Positions 1-9,205 are shown, counted from the first letter of the stretch. The stretch: 64,000 bases of DNA from an uncultured Eubacteriales bacterium (GCA_949296455.1 CASFOZ010000003.1:1-64000); one strand, 5' to 3'. Notes: generated by a model from the letters alone, not told the origin. Program-made: numbers and translations.

Positions 1-12
1 AAAAAAGCAATT

Positions 13-43
13 AAAAAACCCCAAATAAAAATTGGAGTTTTTT
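13..43 (-). terminator. Intrinsic terminator after tRNA-Trp
   Basis: Directly downstream of the tRNA 3' end on the minus strand, an A-rich arm ending in CTCCAA pairs with TTGGGG followed by six T residues, with G-U pairs allowed. This is a hairpin plus U-tract. The A-run on the other side means it could also work for plus-strand transcription, but no plus-strand gene is seen here. Confidence 0.7.
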
Positions 44-117
44 GGCAGGGGAGACGCGATTCGAACACGCAACCAATGGTTTTGGAGACCACTACTCTAC
101 CGTTGAGCCACTCCCCT
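43..117 (-). tRNA. tRNA-Trp (anticodon CCA)
   Basis: The reverse complement folds as a cloverleaf. The seven-base acceptor arm AGGGGAG pairs with CTCCCCT, the discriminator is G, and CCA is encoded at 43-45. The anticodon stem GTGGT/ACCAT encloses the loop CTCCAAA, which puts CCA at positions 34-36. The T-loop TTCGAAT is present. The length is 75 nt including CCA, with a slightly short D-loop. It is the last gene of the window and sits after the ispH-rpsA terminator, with its own candidate promoter at 130-158. Confidence 0.95.
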
Positions 118-129
118 AAACGCTTTATT

Positions 130-158
130 ATAATATCAAATTTAATTAAAGTTGTAAA
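130..158 (-). promoter_or_regulatory. Candidate sigma-A promoter of tRNA-Trp
   Basis: Read on the minus strand there is TTTACA, a 17-base spacer, then TATTAT. This ends about 12 bases before the mature tRNA 5' end, so transcription would start almost at the tRNA. Found by eye only. Confidence 0.5.
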
Positions 159-160
159 GC

Positions 161-200
161 AAAATAAAAGCGTCCGAAAATATTATATAAATTCGGACGC
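161..200 (-). terminator. Terminator after ispH-rpsA
   Basis: A perfect 9-bp stem, GCGTCCGAA at 192-200 (minus-strand sense) against its complement at 170-178, is followed by the T-rich run TTTTATTTT. It lies 18 bases beyond the ispH-rpsA stop codon and closes the cmk-plsC-ispH operon. Confidence 0.8.
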
Positions 201-218
201 TATGAAAACATTTTAAAA

Positions 219-2453
219 TTATTTAATATCTATTTCTAAATCTTTAAATAAATCGCCTATAGTAGCATTCCCGTCATCAGAAATCCATTTTTTCATATCT
301 TCGTCTTTGGAACTTTTGTCGGTTTTCCCTTCCGCTGATTTGGTTTTTCTAGTCTTTTTGACTTTTTCCCCTTCTTTATCAGATTCGTTATCTTCAATCG
401 GAGGTGGCAATAATTCTTTTATGCTTAGTGTGATTTTATTGTTTTCGAATTTAATTACGACGGCTTCGACTTCATCGCCGACTTTTAATCCTTCATTGGC
501 ATCCTGAAGCCATTTATGAGATATTTGCGATACATGTACTAAACCGTCGATTCCGTCTTCGAGAGAAATAAAAGCTCCAAACGGGAAAATTCTTTCAACT
601 TTACCTTTGACAATTGTTCCTACCGGATATTTTTCAGCTGCAAGTTCATAAGGTTTCTTTTGAAGTTGTTTATAACCTAAAGAAATTCTGTTATTTTCTC
701 TATCGGCTTTTAAGATGAGGAAATCGTATGTTTCTCCGATTTTAAGAACTTCTGCCGGGTCATTTATTTTACGCCATGACAAATCAGAAATATGAGCAAG
801 GCAATCAAAGCCGTTTACGCTGATGAATGCACCAAAGTTTGCAAATCTTTTAACTTTTCCTTTAACTACTATGTTTTCAGATATGCTGTCCCAGAATTCT
901 TTTTCTTTAATTGCCTTTTCTTGATTTTTCTTTTCTCTTTCTTCTTCAAGAATAACTTTATGGGAACAAACAAGTCTTTTACCGGTTTTTTTAATTTTTG
1001 TTTCTGATATATTTTCAGAAACTTCGTTTTCTTGTGTATCGGTTGTATTCTGAACATCCTGCGCATCGTTTTTTACTTCTGCATCTTTTGATTTTTTAGG
1101 CGGTATAACTTTTAAAGTTATAGGTTTGCCTACAAATTTCTCTAAATCAGCTTCTGCAACATAGCCGAATTTAATTTGAGATGCGGGAATGAAAATAGTA
1201 TAAGTTCCTTTTTTCCCGATTAAACCGCCTTTGATGGCTTTATTTGGAACAAATGTAAAAATTTCGCCGTTAATTATATTTTCCATAGCCTTTTCGTCTT
1301 CAAGCATTTTAGAATATGTTTTTTGAGACAAAGCTATGTATTCGGATTTGGCACTTTTGTTTTCAATTATTACAGCGGTAATTTTGTCGCCTGATTTATA
1401 ATTCTCCGGATTATATTCTTCTGTGTCAAGTTCCGACTTATCAATAAATCCGTCTTTTTTAACTCCGATATTAACGAAAACACCGTTTTCGTCTGCGTTT
1501 ATAACGGTGGCATTGATAATTTTACCGGCTCTTAATGAAACTATTCCGGTATCATTTGCAATGACCTCCTCCATAGTCATCTCATCGTTTCCGTTTAAGA
1601 CTTTTGCGTTTTGAGACTCACTCATTGTTTTTACAACCTCCTCAATCAACTCGGCAGGAGTTGAAGCGCCCGCAGTAATTCCGAGCATTTTAAAATTTTT
1701 TATATCGAGCGATTTTGCATCGCTGACATTTTCAATAAAAAAAGTGTTATTGCAATATTCTTTGCAAATATTATAAAGATTGTTTGTGTTGGAACTTTTT
1801 TTTCCGCCGATTACAATCATACAGTCGCATAATTTCGACAATTCGATTGCTTCGGTTTGTCTTTTATTTGTAGTATAACAAATAGTATTAAAAAACTCAA
1901 CTGATTTTGATAAACTTTTTATTTTAAATAACAAATTTTGACAAAGTATATCTGAAAATGTTGTTTGGACTACCACGCAAATATTTTTGGCTTTTTTTAT
2001 TTCTTCTTCGTAAATTTCAATTTCAGTTGTATTATCAAAAATAAGCGCAGAGTTATTGCAATAGCCATTAATACCTTTTACTTCGGGATGATTTTTTTGA
2101 CCGAGTATTATGATTTTATAGCCTAAATTATAATACTTATCGACAATGTTATGTATCTTTTTAACAAACGGACAAGTTGCGTCTATTACCGTTGAGTTTT
2201 TACTCAATATTTCTAAAGTTTTTTTATCGACGCCGTGCGACCTGATTACCACAATTCCGTTTTGAATTTCGTCAAAATTTTCAGTAAAAATAACGCCTTT
2301 TTCTTTTAAATCATTAATAACCACGGGATTATGGATTATTTCGCCAAAAGAAAATATTTTGTTTTCAGATGGAATAAGCGAATAAAGTTTATTAACAGCA
2401 TTTTTTACGCCGAAACAAAATCCTGCATTTTTTGCAATTATAATTTTAATCAA
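219..2453 (-). CDS. ispH: IspH / ribosomal protein S1 fusion (HMBPP reductase + S1 domains)
   Basis: A 744-residue two-part protein. Residues 1 to about 280 are 4-hydroxy-3-methylbut-2-enyl diphosphate reductase, the last MEP-pathway enzyme, a 4Fe-4S protein that makes IPP and DMAPP. The three cluster cysteines are visible at C13 (FCFGV), C94 (DATCPFV) and C192 (NTICYTT), with substrate histidines H41, H73 and H122. From about residue 305 come S1-type OB folds: a first (VFVNIGVKKDGFI), a second degenerate one, and two good copies with FGAFISV and FGAFISLEDGIDGLVHVS. The tail is Lys/Glu/Asp-rich. Such fusions are known in clostridia, where the S1 part acts as the ribosome or RNA-binding half. 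It follows plsC after two bases, in the cmk operon. Confidence 0.95.
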   Translation of the reverse strand: MIKIIIAKNAGFCFGVKNAVNKLYSLIPSENKIFSFGEIIHNPVVINDLKEKGVIFTENFDEIQNGIVVIRSHGVDKKTLEILSKNSTVIDATCPFVKKIHNIVDKYYNLGYKIIILGQKNHPEVKGINGYCNNSALIFDNTTEIEIYEEEIKKAKNICVVVQTTFSDILCQNLLFKIKSLSKSVEFFNTICYTTNKRQTEAIELSKLCDCMIVIGGKKSSNTNNLYNICKEYCNNTFFIENVSDAKSLDIKNFKMLGITAGASTPAELIEEVVKTMSESQNAKVLNGNDEMTMEEVIANDTGIVSLRAGKIINATVINADENGVFVNIGVKKDGFIDKSELDTEEYNPENYKSGDKITAVIIENKSAKSEYIALSQKTYSKMLEDEKAMENIINGEIFTFVPNKAIKGGLIGKKGTYTIFIPASQIKFGYVAEADLEKFVGKPITLKVIPPKKSKDAEVKNDAQDVQNTTDTQENEVSENISETKIKKTGKRLVCSHKVILEEEREKKNQEKAIKEKEFWDSISENIVVKGKVKRFANFGAFISVNGFDCLAHISDLSWRKINDPAEVLKIGETYDFLILKADRENNRISLGYKQLQKKPYELAAEKYPVGTIVKGKVERIFPFGAFISLEDGIDGLVHVSQISHKWLQDANEGLKVGDEVEAVVIKFENNKITLSIKELLPPPIEDNESDKEGEKVKKTRKTKSAEGKTDKSSKDEDMKKWISDDGNATIGDLFKDLEIDIK

Positions 2454-2455
2454 TA

Positions 2456-3094
2456 TTACCTCTTGAGATTTCTTTTACCTAAAATGTTTTCAACATAGTC
2501 ATCGGTTTTTATCCTTAAATTCAACATTTTATTATAAATCAATTCAGTTGCTTCGTCTTTTATGTCGTTTGCATTTTTATCGTAATATTTTTCCAAAGAA
2601 ATCGGTTCGCCTATAACTAAATAAGTTTTTTTGAAAACTCCCGTTTTTCTATAAAAAATCATAGGAATAATCGGAGATTTTGTTTTAATTGCATAAACTG
2701 CTGCGCCGGTTTTAAATGGAAGTAATTTTTTTGAAAATTCTTTATTTCTTGTTCCTTCCGGGAACATCATTAATTGTTTATCGTTTTTTAAAACACTTAA
2801 TATTTTTTTGTGAGCAGTCATATCCGGTTCGCCTCTGACAATCGGGATACAGCCAATATGTTTTAAAAATGCGTTTCCTATTTTACTTTCAAAAGCTTCA
2901 ACTTTTGTTATAACATTTAGTTCTTTTTTGAAAATTCTTCCGACAAGAACCGTTGTGTCCATACCGGAATAATGGTTGGAAATAATCAAGGCTCTTTTGT
3001 CGGTAATGAGATTTTCTTCACCTATAATTTTCACAGGAAAAAGGAATCTTACGAACGGTGAAATAAAAATTTTCATAAAAGTAAAAAAAGTCAT
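2456..3094 (-). CDS. plsC: 1-acyl-sn-glycerol-3-phosphate acyltransferase (PlsC family)
   Basis: A 212-residue membrane-associated acyltransferase that adds the second acyl chain of phosphatidic acid in phospholipid synthesis. The family block I, NHYSGMD, is a slightly varied N-H-x4-D motif (the usual NHxSxxD), and block III FPEGTRN is intact. A hydrophobic N-terminus suits a membrane surface location. Length is typical of short bacterial PlsC proteins. The ATG overlaps the cmk stop by four bases, so translation is probably coupled. A second in-frame Met at residue 7 is a possible alternative start. The neighbours cmk and ispH-rpsA form a recurrent clostridial cluster. Confidence 0.9.
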   Translation of the reverse strand: MTFFTFMKIFISPFVRFLFPVKIIGEENLITDKRALIISNHYSGMDTTVLVGRIFKKELNVITKVEAFESKIGNAFLKHIGCIPIVRGEPDMTAHKKILSVLKNDKQLMMFPEGTRNKEFSKKLLPFKTGAAVYAIKTKSPIIPMIFYRKTGVFKKTYLVIGEPISLEKYYDKNANDIKDEATELIYNKMLNLRIKTDDYVENILGKRNLKR

Positions 3095-3795
3095 ACAGAT
3101 ACCTTTACATTTAATTTTTTATTTATTTCCGATAAAAATATTTGCAGTACTTCTTCAATATTTAAATCTGAACTGTCAATTATTTTAGAATCGGCGGTAA
3201 TTTTAAGAGGAGCAAGTTTTCTCGTAGAGTCGTTTTTATCACGTTGCAGAATATCTTGCAGAACCTTTTCGTAAGAAATATCAGAGCCTTTTGCAAGAAG
3301 TTCTTTAAATCTTCTGTCTGCGCGAATTTCGGGCTTCGCCGTAAGAAAGAATTTAAATTCGGCATCGGGTAAAACATAAGAAGTTATATCTCGTCCGTCT
3401 AACACTAAATTATTTGATTCGGCTATTTTTCTTTGCAAATCAACCATTTTATTTCTTACGCAAGGAAAACGAGATACATCCGAAGCCGCTTTTGAGATTT
3501 CGTTTGTTCGTATTTTATCGCTGACATCTATTCCGTCAACAAGAGTTTTTTGTTTCCCGTCTATATATTGAACGCTTATTTTAATGCTGTTTAAAATTTC
3601 TTCAACTTTTTTTTCATCGTTAACGGAAATAGAATTACTTAAAATTTTGTAAGCTAAAGCTCGATACATTGCACCTGTATCAAGATATAAATAACCTAGT
3701 TTTTCGGCTAAAATTTTAGCTATTGTACTTTTGCCTGCACCTGCAGGACCATCAATTGCGATATTAATAGTTTTTTCTAAATTTACATTTTTCAT
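3091..3795 (-). CDS. cmk: Cytidylate kinase (CMP/dCMP kinase)
   Basis: A 234-residue P-loop kinase that phosphorylates CMP and dCMP with ATP to the diphosphates. The Walker A motif GPAGAGKST lies at residues 16-24. It is followed by the NMP-binding GYLYLDTGAMYRAL and the conserved LDGRDI segment; the C-terminal ILQRDKNDSTR matches the usual xRDxxDSxR lid. Length matches the family (about 220-230). The ATG has an AGGT ribosome site and stands first in the operon, behind the promoter at 3819-3847. It overlaps plsC by 4 bases. Confidence 0.95.
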   Translation of the reverse strand: MKNVNLEKTINIAIDGPAGAGKSTIAKILAEKLGYLYLDTGAMYRALAYKILSNSISVNDEKKVEEILNSIKISVQYIDGKQKTLVDGIDVSDKIRTNEISKAASDVSRFPCVRNKMVDLQRKIAESNNLVLDGRDITSYVLPDAEFKFFLTAKPEIRADRRFKELLAKGSDISYEKVLQDILQRDKNDSTRKLAPLKITADSKIIDSSDLNIEEVLQIFLSEINKKLNVKVSV

Positions 3796-3818
3796 AAGTG
3801 ACCTATTTGCTGATAATA

Positions 3819-3847
3819 ATTATAAATTATTTTTTAATAAAAATCAA
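3819..3847 (-). promoter_or_regulatory. Candidate sigma-A promoter of the cmk-plsC-ispH operon
   Basis: On the minus strand: TTGATT, exactly 17 bases, then a perfect TATAAT, about 24 bases upstream of the cmk start codon. The rest of the intergenic gap (3848-3973) is plain AT-rich sequence in which I see nothing else. Confidence 0.7.
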
Positions 3848-3973
3848 TACAAAGCATAGACAAATAAAAATAATTAAATTTAAAAAGTTAAAATGATAAA
3901 ATATTTTTTTTAATTAAATAAAAAAAATGTAGCTTTTTGTTGAATTTTTGAATAACTTTTATCAATATTAATT

Positions 3974-5212
3974 TTATTTTTTTTCAGAGGCAGCTTTGCC
4001 TGCCGCAAAACCTGTAGATAATGCAATTTGCAAGTTGAATCCACCTGTTAAAGCATCGACATCGATAATTTCACCGCAGAAATATAAATTTTTTATTATT
4101 TTACTTTCCATAGTTTTTGGATTTATCTCATTAACATTAACGCCGCCGGAAGTAATAATTCCCGTTTCGATTGGCGCAAGCGATTTTATTTTAAATTTCA
4201 AACCTTTTACAGCCTGTACGATTTTAAGTCTTTCGATTTTAGTAATTTCGTTTATTTTTTTATTTTCGTTAATATTTGCATTATCTGAAATTATAGGCGC
4301 CATCGCTTTAGGAGCAAGATTATATAAAACATGCTTTAAATTTTTGTTTTTATTACTGTCAAATTCTCTTATTAGTCTCATATCAAGTTTTTCAATAGTT
4401 AATGCGGGTTTTAAATCTATTTCAATATGGTAATATTTTAAATCGAATTTATTTATTTTACTACTAAGGCTTAAAACCACCGGACCGCTTATTCCGTCTT
4501 CCGTAAAAAGCATTTCACCGAATTCTTTTGCAATAATTTGTCCTTCGGAATTTTTAAGTGATATAGTTACGTTTTTCAATGATAAGCCTTGAGTATTATA
4601 TTTTTTAGTGTAATTTAAAATAATAGCGACTAAAGCAGGTTTAAGAGCAACTATATTATGACCTGCTTTAAGAGCGAATTTGTAGCCGTCTCCCGTACTT
4701 CCTGTTTGTGGATAACTTTTGCCTCCGGTTGCTATTATAACTTTATCTTCAGACGATATTTTTATAATTTCTTTGTCTGTCAATATTTCTTTTATTGAAT
4801 TATCTGAAAAAACGATATCGGTAACTTTTTCATTAAGGCACAACTTAACATTATTTTCAATTATTTTTTTTGCAAAAATTTTAATGATATCCGAAGATTT
4901 ATCGCTTTCCGGAAAGACTCGATTGCCTCTTTCTGTTTTTAATTTAAGTCCTGAATTTTCAAAAAAATTAATTGTATTGTTGCAATTAAAAGATTTATAA
5001 CAAGATGTTAAAAATTTAGGATTAGTTATGATATTTTCAAAAAAACTTTCATCGCTGCAATTATTTGTAATATTACATCTGCCTTTACCGGTAATATAAA
5101 TTTTTTTACCTATTTTTTCATTCTTATCCAATAAAATAATTTCATTATTTTTATCTGCTGCACATGCCGCCGATAAACCTGCGGCGCCTGCACCTATTAT
5201 AACAATTTTCAT
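3974..5212 (-). CDS. NAD(P)/FAD-dependent oxidoreductase, HI0933/YhiN family flavoprotein
   Basis: A 412-residue flavoprotein. The N-terminal dinucleotide-binding motif IIGAGAAGLSAA is at residues 4-15, followed by GKKIYITGKGRCNITN, the signature of the HI0933 (YhiN) family of aminoacetone-oxidase-like enzymes. A second motif, IATGGKSYPQTGSTGDGY, and a C-terminal TGGFNLQIALSTG segment complete the FAD site. Its physiological substrate is not established. It starts four bases before the surE stop codon, so the two are translated together. In clostridia this family often stands next to cmk and plsC, as here, but a separate promoter follows it. Confidence 0.88.
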   Translation of the reverse strand: MKIVIIGAGAAGLSAACAADKNNEIILLDKNEKIGKKIYITGKGRCNITNNCSDESFFENIITNPKFLTSCYKSFNCNNTINFFENSGLKLKTERGNRVFPESDKSSDIIKIFAKKIIENNVKLCLNEKVTDIVFSDNSIKEILTDKEIIKISSEDKVIIATGGKSYPQTGSTGDGYKFALKAGHNIVALKPALVAIILNYTKKYNTQGLSLKNVTISLKNSEGQIIAKEFGEMLFTEDGISGPVVLSLSSKINKFDLKYYHIEIDLKPALTIEKLDMRLIREFDSNKNKNLKHVLYNLAPKAMAPIISDNANINENKKINEITKIERLKIVQAVKGLKFKIKSLAPIETGIITSGGVNVNEINPKTMESKIIKNLYFCGEIIDVDALTGGFNLQIALSTGFAAGKAASEKK

Positions 5213-5940
5213 TTTTCTAATTTTAGATTATCCTTTAAAAATTTTAAAGCTTCTAAGTCGTTGAAATTTATCTTTATCGGCGAAACGGTTATATAGTTTT
5301 CGTCAAAATATTCAGCATCGGTTTTATATTGATTTTTATCGGATTTTAACGTATAACCTTTTAAATAATATCCTTCGTTTTCGACATACTCATACCAATC
5401 CTTATATTGTCTGTGACCTGTTTCCGTTATTATAATATCTTTAGGTTTTTCCGGTATATTTATATTCAATATAAAATCCTTGCTATATATTGCATTGTAA
5501 AGAAAATCGAGATTATTCAAAATAAAATTTGCAGAATAATCGAACTTTTTACCTTCTTGAGATACTGCAATGCTTTTTATTCCTAAAATTGCACCTTCTA
5601 TTGCAGCGTTAACCGTTCCGGAATATAATACATCTGTTCCTATATTGGGACTATCGTTTATCCCTGAAATTATAAAATCCGGTTTATACTTTAATATTTC
5701 GTCTATTCCGAATTTCACGCAATCAATCGGAGTTCCTTTTACGGCATAAGATTTATATTTTTCTGATATTTTAACCTCAGCATAATTTACAGGAATTTTA
5801 AATGACATGGTATGACTGGAATTAGATGATTGCATTTCGGGGGCAATTACCACAATATGATTGATATCGCTGAGCTTATCAGCAAGCAAATGAATTCCTT
5901 GTGAAAAAATTCCGTCATCGTTAACTAATAAAATTCTCAT
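5209..5940 (-). CDS. surE: 5'/3'-nucleotidase SurE
   Basis: A 243-residue phosphatase that removes phosphate from nucleoside monophosphates. The N-terminal metal site ILLVNDDG (D7, D8) and the later SGIN and SGTVNAAIEGA segments are the SurE signature. Length is normal. There is no recognisable Shine-Dalgarno before the ATG (the upstream bases are A/T only), which is unusual in this window. It overlaps the flavoprotein gene by 4 bases. The gap upstream (5941-6155) is AT-rich and ends in the oadA terminator. Confidence 0.92.
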   Translation of the reverse strand: MRILLVNDDGIFSQGIHLLADKLSDINHIVVIAPEMQSSNSSHTMSFKIPVNYAEVKISEKYKSYAVKGTPIDCVKFGIDEILKYKPDFIISGINDSPNIGTDVLYSGTVNAAIEGAILGIKSIAVSQEGKKFDYSANFILNNLDFLYNAIYSKDFILNINIPEKPKDIIITETGHRQYKDWYEYVENEGYYLKGYTLKSDKNQYKTDAEYFDENYITVSPIKINFNDLEALKFLKDNLKLEK

Positions 5941-6125
5941 TTTAGTAATTTAAAATTTATCCGTTTATTTGTTTTTTATTTGGTTATTTATTTTTCTTTT
6001 TGTTTGAGTATTATTTTTTAAGTTAAAAAATATAATACCTTTCCGACACTTTTAAAATTTATTTTGTTGATATTAATAAACTTACTAATATAATTCAGTT
6101 ATAAGTTTAAAAAAGTTAAAGGTTT

Positions 6126-6155
6126 AAAAAAAATCCGCATTAAGCGGATATTTTT
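6126..6155 (-). terminator. Terminator of the decarboxylase cluster
   Basis: Just past the oadA stop codon, the stem ATCCGC (loop TTAAT) GCGGAT is followed by eight T residues in minus-strand sense. This is a textbook intrinsic terminator closing the 10907-6156 operon. Confidence 0.85.
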
Positions 6156-7547
6156 TTATATTGGATGTACTTTATTTTTGATATCTCCGAATTGAGAATC
6201 GAGTCCGTATTTTTGCGCTTGTCTGTTTTTAAAGAATTTTAATGCAACTTGCGGGAAAAGCGCATAAGTCAATACATCTTCTTCCTGTTCGATATATTCT
6301 TTTATTTCGGCTTTGTATTTTTCAAGTTCAGGTTCTATTAAATCCGCCGGACGAACGGTAATCGGTTTTTCATCTCCGATAATTTTCTTAACAACTTCTG
6401 GATTTGGTTCCGAAGGTAGTCTTCCGTATTCACCTTTAAGAATACCTTTTGTTCCCTCATTAACCATTTTATATCTTTCTCCGCTTATTACGTTAAGAAC
6501 AGCTTGTGTGCCGACAATCTGACTTGTTGGCGTAACTAACGGTATATATCCTAAATCTTTTCTTACTGCGGGAACTTCTTTTAATACTGCGTCTAATTTA
6601 TCTATGGCATTCGCTTCTTTTAACTGCCCTAAAAGATTGGATAACATTCCGCCGGGAACCTGATAAATTAATGCATTTACATTTACCGAGAGAACCTTGT
6701 CGCTTAAATAGCCGTCTTTTTTAAGTCTTTCGGCAACCTTTTTAAAATGTTCTGAAATTACATTAAGTTTTTCAAGGTCGAGTCCCGTATCGTATTGTGT
6801 GCCTTTTAATGTAGCAACAAGTGACTCCGTGGCAGGTTGACTTGTTCCGTTACCTAATGGGGAAAGAGCTGTATCTACTATATCGGCACCGGCTTCAATT
6901 GCTTTAAGATTAGTCATATCTCCTACTCCTGAAGTATTATGAGTATGGATATGTATCGGAATTTTAACTGCTTTTTTAAGGGCTGTGACAAGATTATATG
7001 CTTCATACGGTAAAAGAAGGTTTGCCATATCTTTTACGCATATAATATCTGCCCCCATGCTTTCCATATCTTTTGCAAGTTTGGTAAAATATTCAATATT
7101 ATGTATGGGACTTGTTGTATAACTTATTGCAGTTTCACAAATTCCGCCATACTTCTTTGTACATTTTACGGCCTGTTCAAGATTTCTTATATCGTTTAAA
7201 GCATCGAATATTCTGATAATATCGATACCGTTTTCAATTGATTTTTTAACGAAAGCATCGACTACATCGTCTGCATAATGTTTGTAACCGAGAATGTTCT
7301 GCCCTCTGAACAGCATTTGCAGTTTTGTTTTAGGCATAGCTTTTTTTAATTGACGAAGTCTGTCCCAAGGGTCTTCATTTAAAAATCTTATACAAGCATC
7401 AAAAGTAGCTCCGCCCCAGCACTCTACGGAATGATAACCTATTTTATCTATTTTATCGCAAATAGGAAGCATTTCATCAAGTTTCATCCTTGTTGCGGCT
7501 TGAGATTGATGAGCATCTCTTAATATAGTTTCAGTAATCTTTACCAT
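6156..7547 (-). CDS. oadA: Oxaloacetate decarboxylase / pyruvate carboxylase-type carboxyltransferase alpha subunit
   Basis: A 463-residue TIM-barrel carboxyltransferase that moves CO2 between oxaloacetate/pyruvate and carboxybiotin. It opens with TETILRDAHQSQAATRM, the OadA/PycB signature with metal ligand D11. It also has the carboxylated-lysine segment CVKDMANLL and the metal-binding HIHTHNTSG. There is no C-terminal biotinyl domain: the protein stops where that domain would begin, which fits the separate biotin carrier encoded upstream. It is the last gene of a five-gene cluster and is followed by a strong terminator. The GGAG site before the ATG is good. Confidence 0.93.
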   Translation of the reverse strand: MVKITETILRDAHQSQAATRMKLDEMLPICDKIDKIGYHSVECWGGATFDACIRFLNEDPWDRLRQLKKAMPKTKLQMLFRGQNILGYKHYADDVVDAFVKKSIENGIDIIRIFDALNDIRNLEQAVKCTKKYGGICETAISYTTSPIHNIEYFTKLAKDMESMGADIICVKDMANLLLPYEAYNLVTALKKAVKIPIHIHTHNTSGVGDMTNLKAIEAGADIVDTALSPLGNGTSQPATESLVATLKGTQYDTGLDLEKLNVISEHFKKVAERLKKDGYLSDKVLSVNVNALIYQVPGGMLSNLLGQLKEANAIDKLDAVLKEVPAVRKDLGYIPLVTPTSQIVGTQAVLNVISGERYKMVNEGTKGILKGEYGRLPSEPNPEVVKKIIGDEKPITVRPADLIEPELEKYKAEIKEYIEQEEDVLTYALFPQVALKFFKNRQAQKYGLDSQFGDIKNKVHPI

Positions 7548-7624
7548 AGCAATTCCTCCGGTATTTCTGATTTAATCAATTATGTGTCTCGGTTTTTTAT
7601 TCAATTAAAATTAAAAGTAACAAT

Positions 7625-8821
7625 TTAACTTAACAAAAATCCGGAATTTGCCATAGACAACAGTATGCCGGCGGCTACTGCTGACCCTATAACACCTGCG
7701 ACATTCGGTCCCATGGCATGCATGAGCAGATAATTGTTAGGATCTTCTTTTTGCCCTACATCTTGCGCAACACGTGCCGCCATAGGTACTGCGGAAACCC
7801 CTGCCGCACCGATAAGAGGATTAACCTGTCCTTTTGTTACTTTATACATAACTTTTCCGAAAAGAACGCCTGAAGCTGTTCCAATAGAGAAAGCTATAAC
7901 TCCTAATAAAATTATTTTCAAAGTATCCCATTGCAAGAACTGATTTGCATAAGCTTTACTACCTACCGTAACGCCGAGCAGGATAGTTATTATATTAAGC
8001 AATTCGTTGGAAGCGCATTTAGTAAGACGAGGAACAACATTTGATTCCTTCATCAAATTGCCTAACATAAGCATTCCGATGAGCGGTAGAGCCGAAGGTA
8101 ATATAAATGCACATACACCTGTTACGAGAAGCGGAAAAATTAATTTTTCTGTTCTTGAAACCTCTCTTAACTGTTTCATTCTTACCAATCTTTCTTTTTT
8201 TGTCGTAAGAAGTTTCATAATAGGCGGTTGAATTACAGGAACTAATGCCATGTAAGAATAAGCCGCAATCGATATCGGCCCTAACAAATGAGGCGCTAAT
8301 CTCGAGGTCAGATATATTGCCGTAGGTCCGTCTGCGCCGCCTATAATAGCAATTGAAGCAGCTTCCCAATCCGTAAATCCTAATAAAACGGCGCCGATAA
8401 AAGTTACAAATATAGCCGCTTGAGCTGCAGCGCCTAATAACAAGCTTTTTGGATTTGCTATCAGCGGACCGAAATCAGTCATTGCTCCTATTCCCAAGAA
8501 AATTAATGGAGGGAAAATTACCCATTCTACGCCTTTATACAAATAATAGAACAAACCGCCGATATTTCCGTCAACTGGTTGCTGATATAATACCTCGTAA
8601 GCACCGGGAATATTTATAATAAACATACCGAACGCAATAGATAGAAGCAAGTTAGGTTCATATTTTTTGGCAATTGCGAGATAAACCAAGAAACAAGCAA
8701 TAGCCATCATGATAAGCTGCTTTACTGTTTCTAGATTAAAATCGTAAAAACCTGTACCTTTAAGAAGGTCTAATATAGCATCCCAAACGCTTCCGCCTTC
8801 TGTAGTTAAGAATAACGACAT
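7625..8821 (-). CDS. oadB: Na+-transporting decarboxylase beta subunit (OadB/GcdB/MmdB family)
   Basis: A 398-residue polytopic membrane protein that decarboxylates carboxybiotin and pumps Na+ outward. Conserved parts include GIGAMTDFGPLIANP, IIGGADGPTAIY (the essential Asp of the pump), and MHAMGPNVAGVIGSAVAAG near the end. About ten hydrophobic segments can be seen. Length is typical for this subunit. It lies 13 bases after the biotin carrier. The carboxyl-donor specificity is set by the other subunits, so oxaloacetate, methylmalonyl-CoA or glutaconyl-CoA cannot be told apart from this gene. Confidence 0.94.
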   Translation of the reverse strand: MSLFLTTEGGSVWDAILDLLKGTGFYDFNLETVKQLIMMAIACFLVYLAIAKKYEPNLLLSIAFGMFIINIPGAYEVLYQQPVDGNIGGLFYYLYKGVEWVIFPPLIFLGIGAMTDFGPLIANPKSLLLGAAAQAAIFVTFIGAVLLGFTDWEAASIAIIGGADGPTAIYLTSRLAPHLLGPISIAAYSYMALVPVIQPPIMKLLTTKKERLVRMKQLREVSRTEKLIFPLLVTGVCAFILPSALPLIGMLMLGNLMKESNVVPRLTKCASNELLNIITILLGVTVGSKAYANQFLQWDTLKIILLGVIAFSIGTASGVLFGKVMYKVTKGQVNPLIGAAGVSAVPMAARVAQDVGQKEDPNNYLLMHAMGPNVAGVIGSAVAAGILLSMANSGFLLS

Positions 8822-8834
8822 AGAACCACCTTGT

Positions 8835-9194
8835 TTACTTGATATATGCTAATATATCGCCTGTATTAACATTTGCGCCCTTTGATACAACTACGGTAAC
8901 AAAACCGTCTTTGGGTGCTGAAATGTTATTTTCCATTTTCATAGCTTCCATAACAAGAATCGGTTCTCCGTTTTTAACATTCTTGTTATCGGCAGTTATT
9001 GAGAGAATTACTCCCGGCATAGGGGCTTTTATAGGTTCGCCTTCACCCGAAACTGCTTTTGCGGGAGCCGGAGCAGAAGCTTTTTCTTCCGTATTTGAAA
9101 CAGCTTTGCTGATTTGCGATTGAGTAGAACTTCCGATTTCTTCTACTTCGACAATGTAATTTTTTCCGTCAACAGTGATGTTAAATTTACGCAT
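8835..9194 (-). CDS. Biotin carboxyl carrier protein of the decarboxylase complex
   Basis: About 119 residues. The N-terminus MRKFNITVDGKNYIVEVEE is followed by an Ala/Pro-rich flexible linker and a C-terminal biotinyl domain with the modified lysine in EAMKMENNI. The biotin arm shuttles CO2 between the carboxyltransferases and the membrane pump. An in-frame ATG lies 12 bases further upstream inside the oadG stop (TAATGG), but the GGAGG ribosome site falls between the two ATGs, five bases before the second. I therefore place the start at 9194. Confidence 0.93.
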   Translation of the reverse strand: MRKFNITVDGKNYIVEVEEIGSSTQSQISKAVSNTEEKASAPAPAKAVSGEGEPIKAPMPGVILSITADNKNVKNGEPILVMEAMKMENNISAPKDGFVTVVVSKGANVNTGDILAYIK

Positions 9195-9205
9195 ATTTTC
9201 CTCCA

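Noticed and set aside
869-1066. Minus-strand alternative frame of 65 codons inside ispH-rpsA
   Set aside because: A lysine-rich out-of-frame reading of the S1 region; no ribosome site or conservation.
3880-3970. Long A/T runs between the flavoprotein gene and cmk, considered as an origin-like AT-rich element
   Set aside because: No DnaA-box-like repeats or iterons were seen; such runs are common between genes in this genome.
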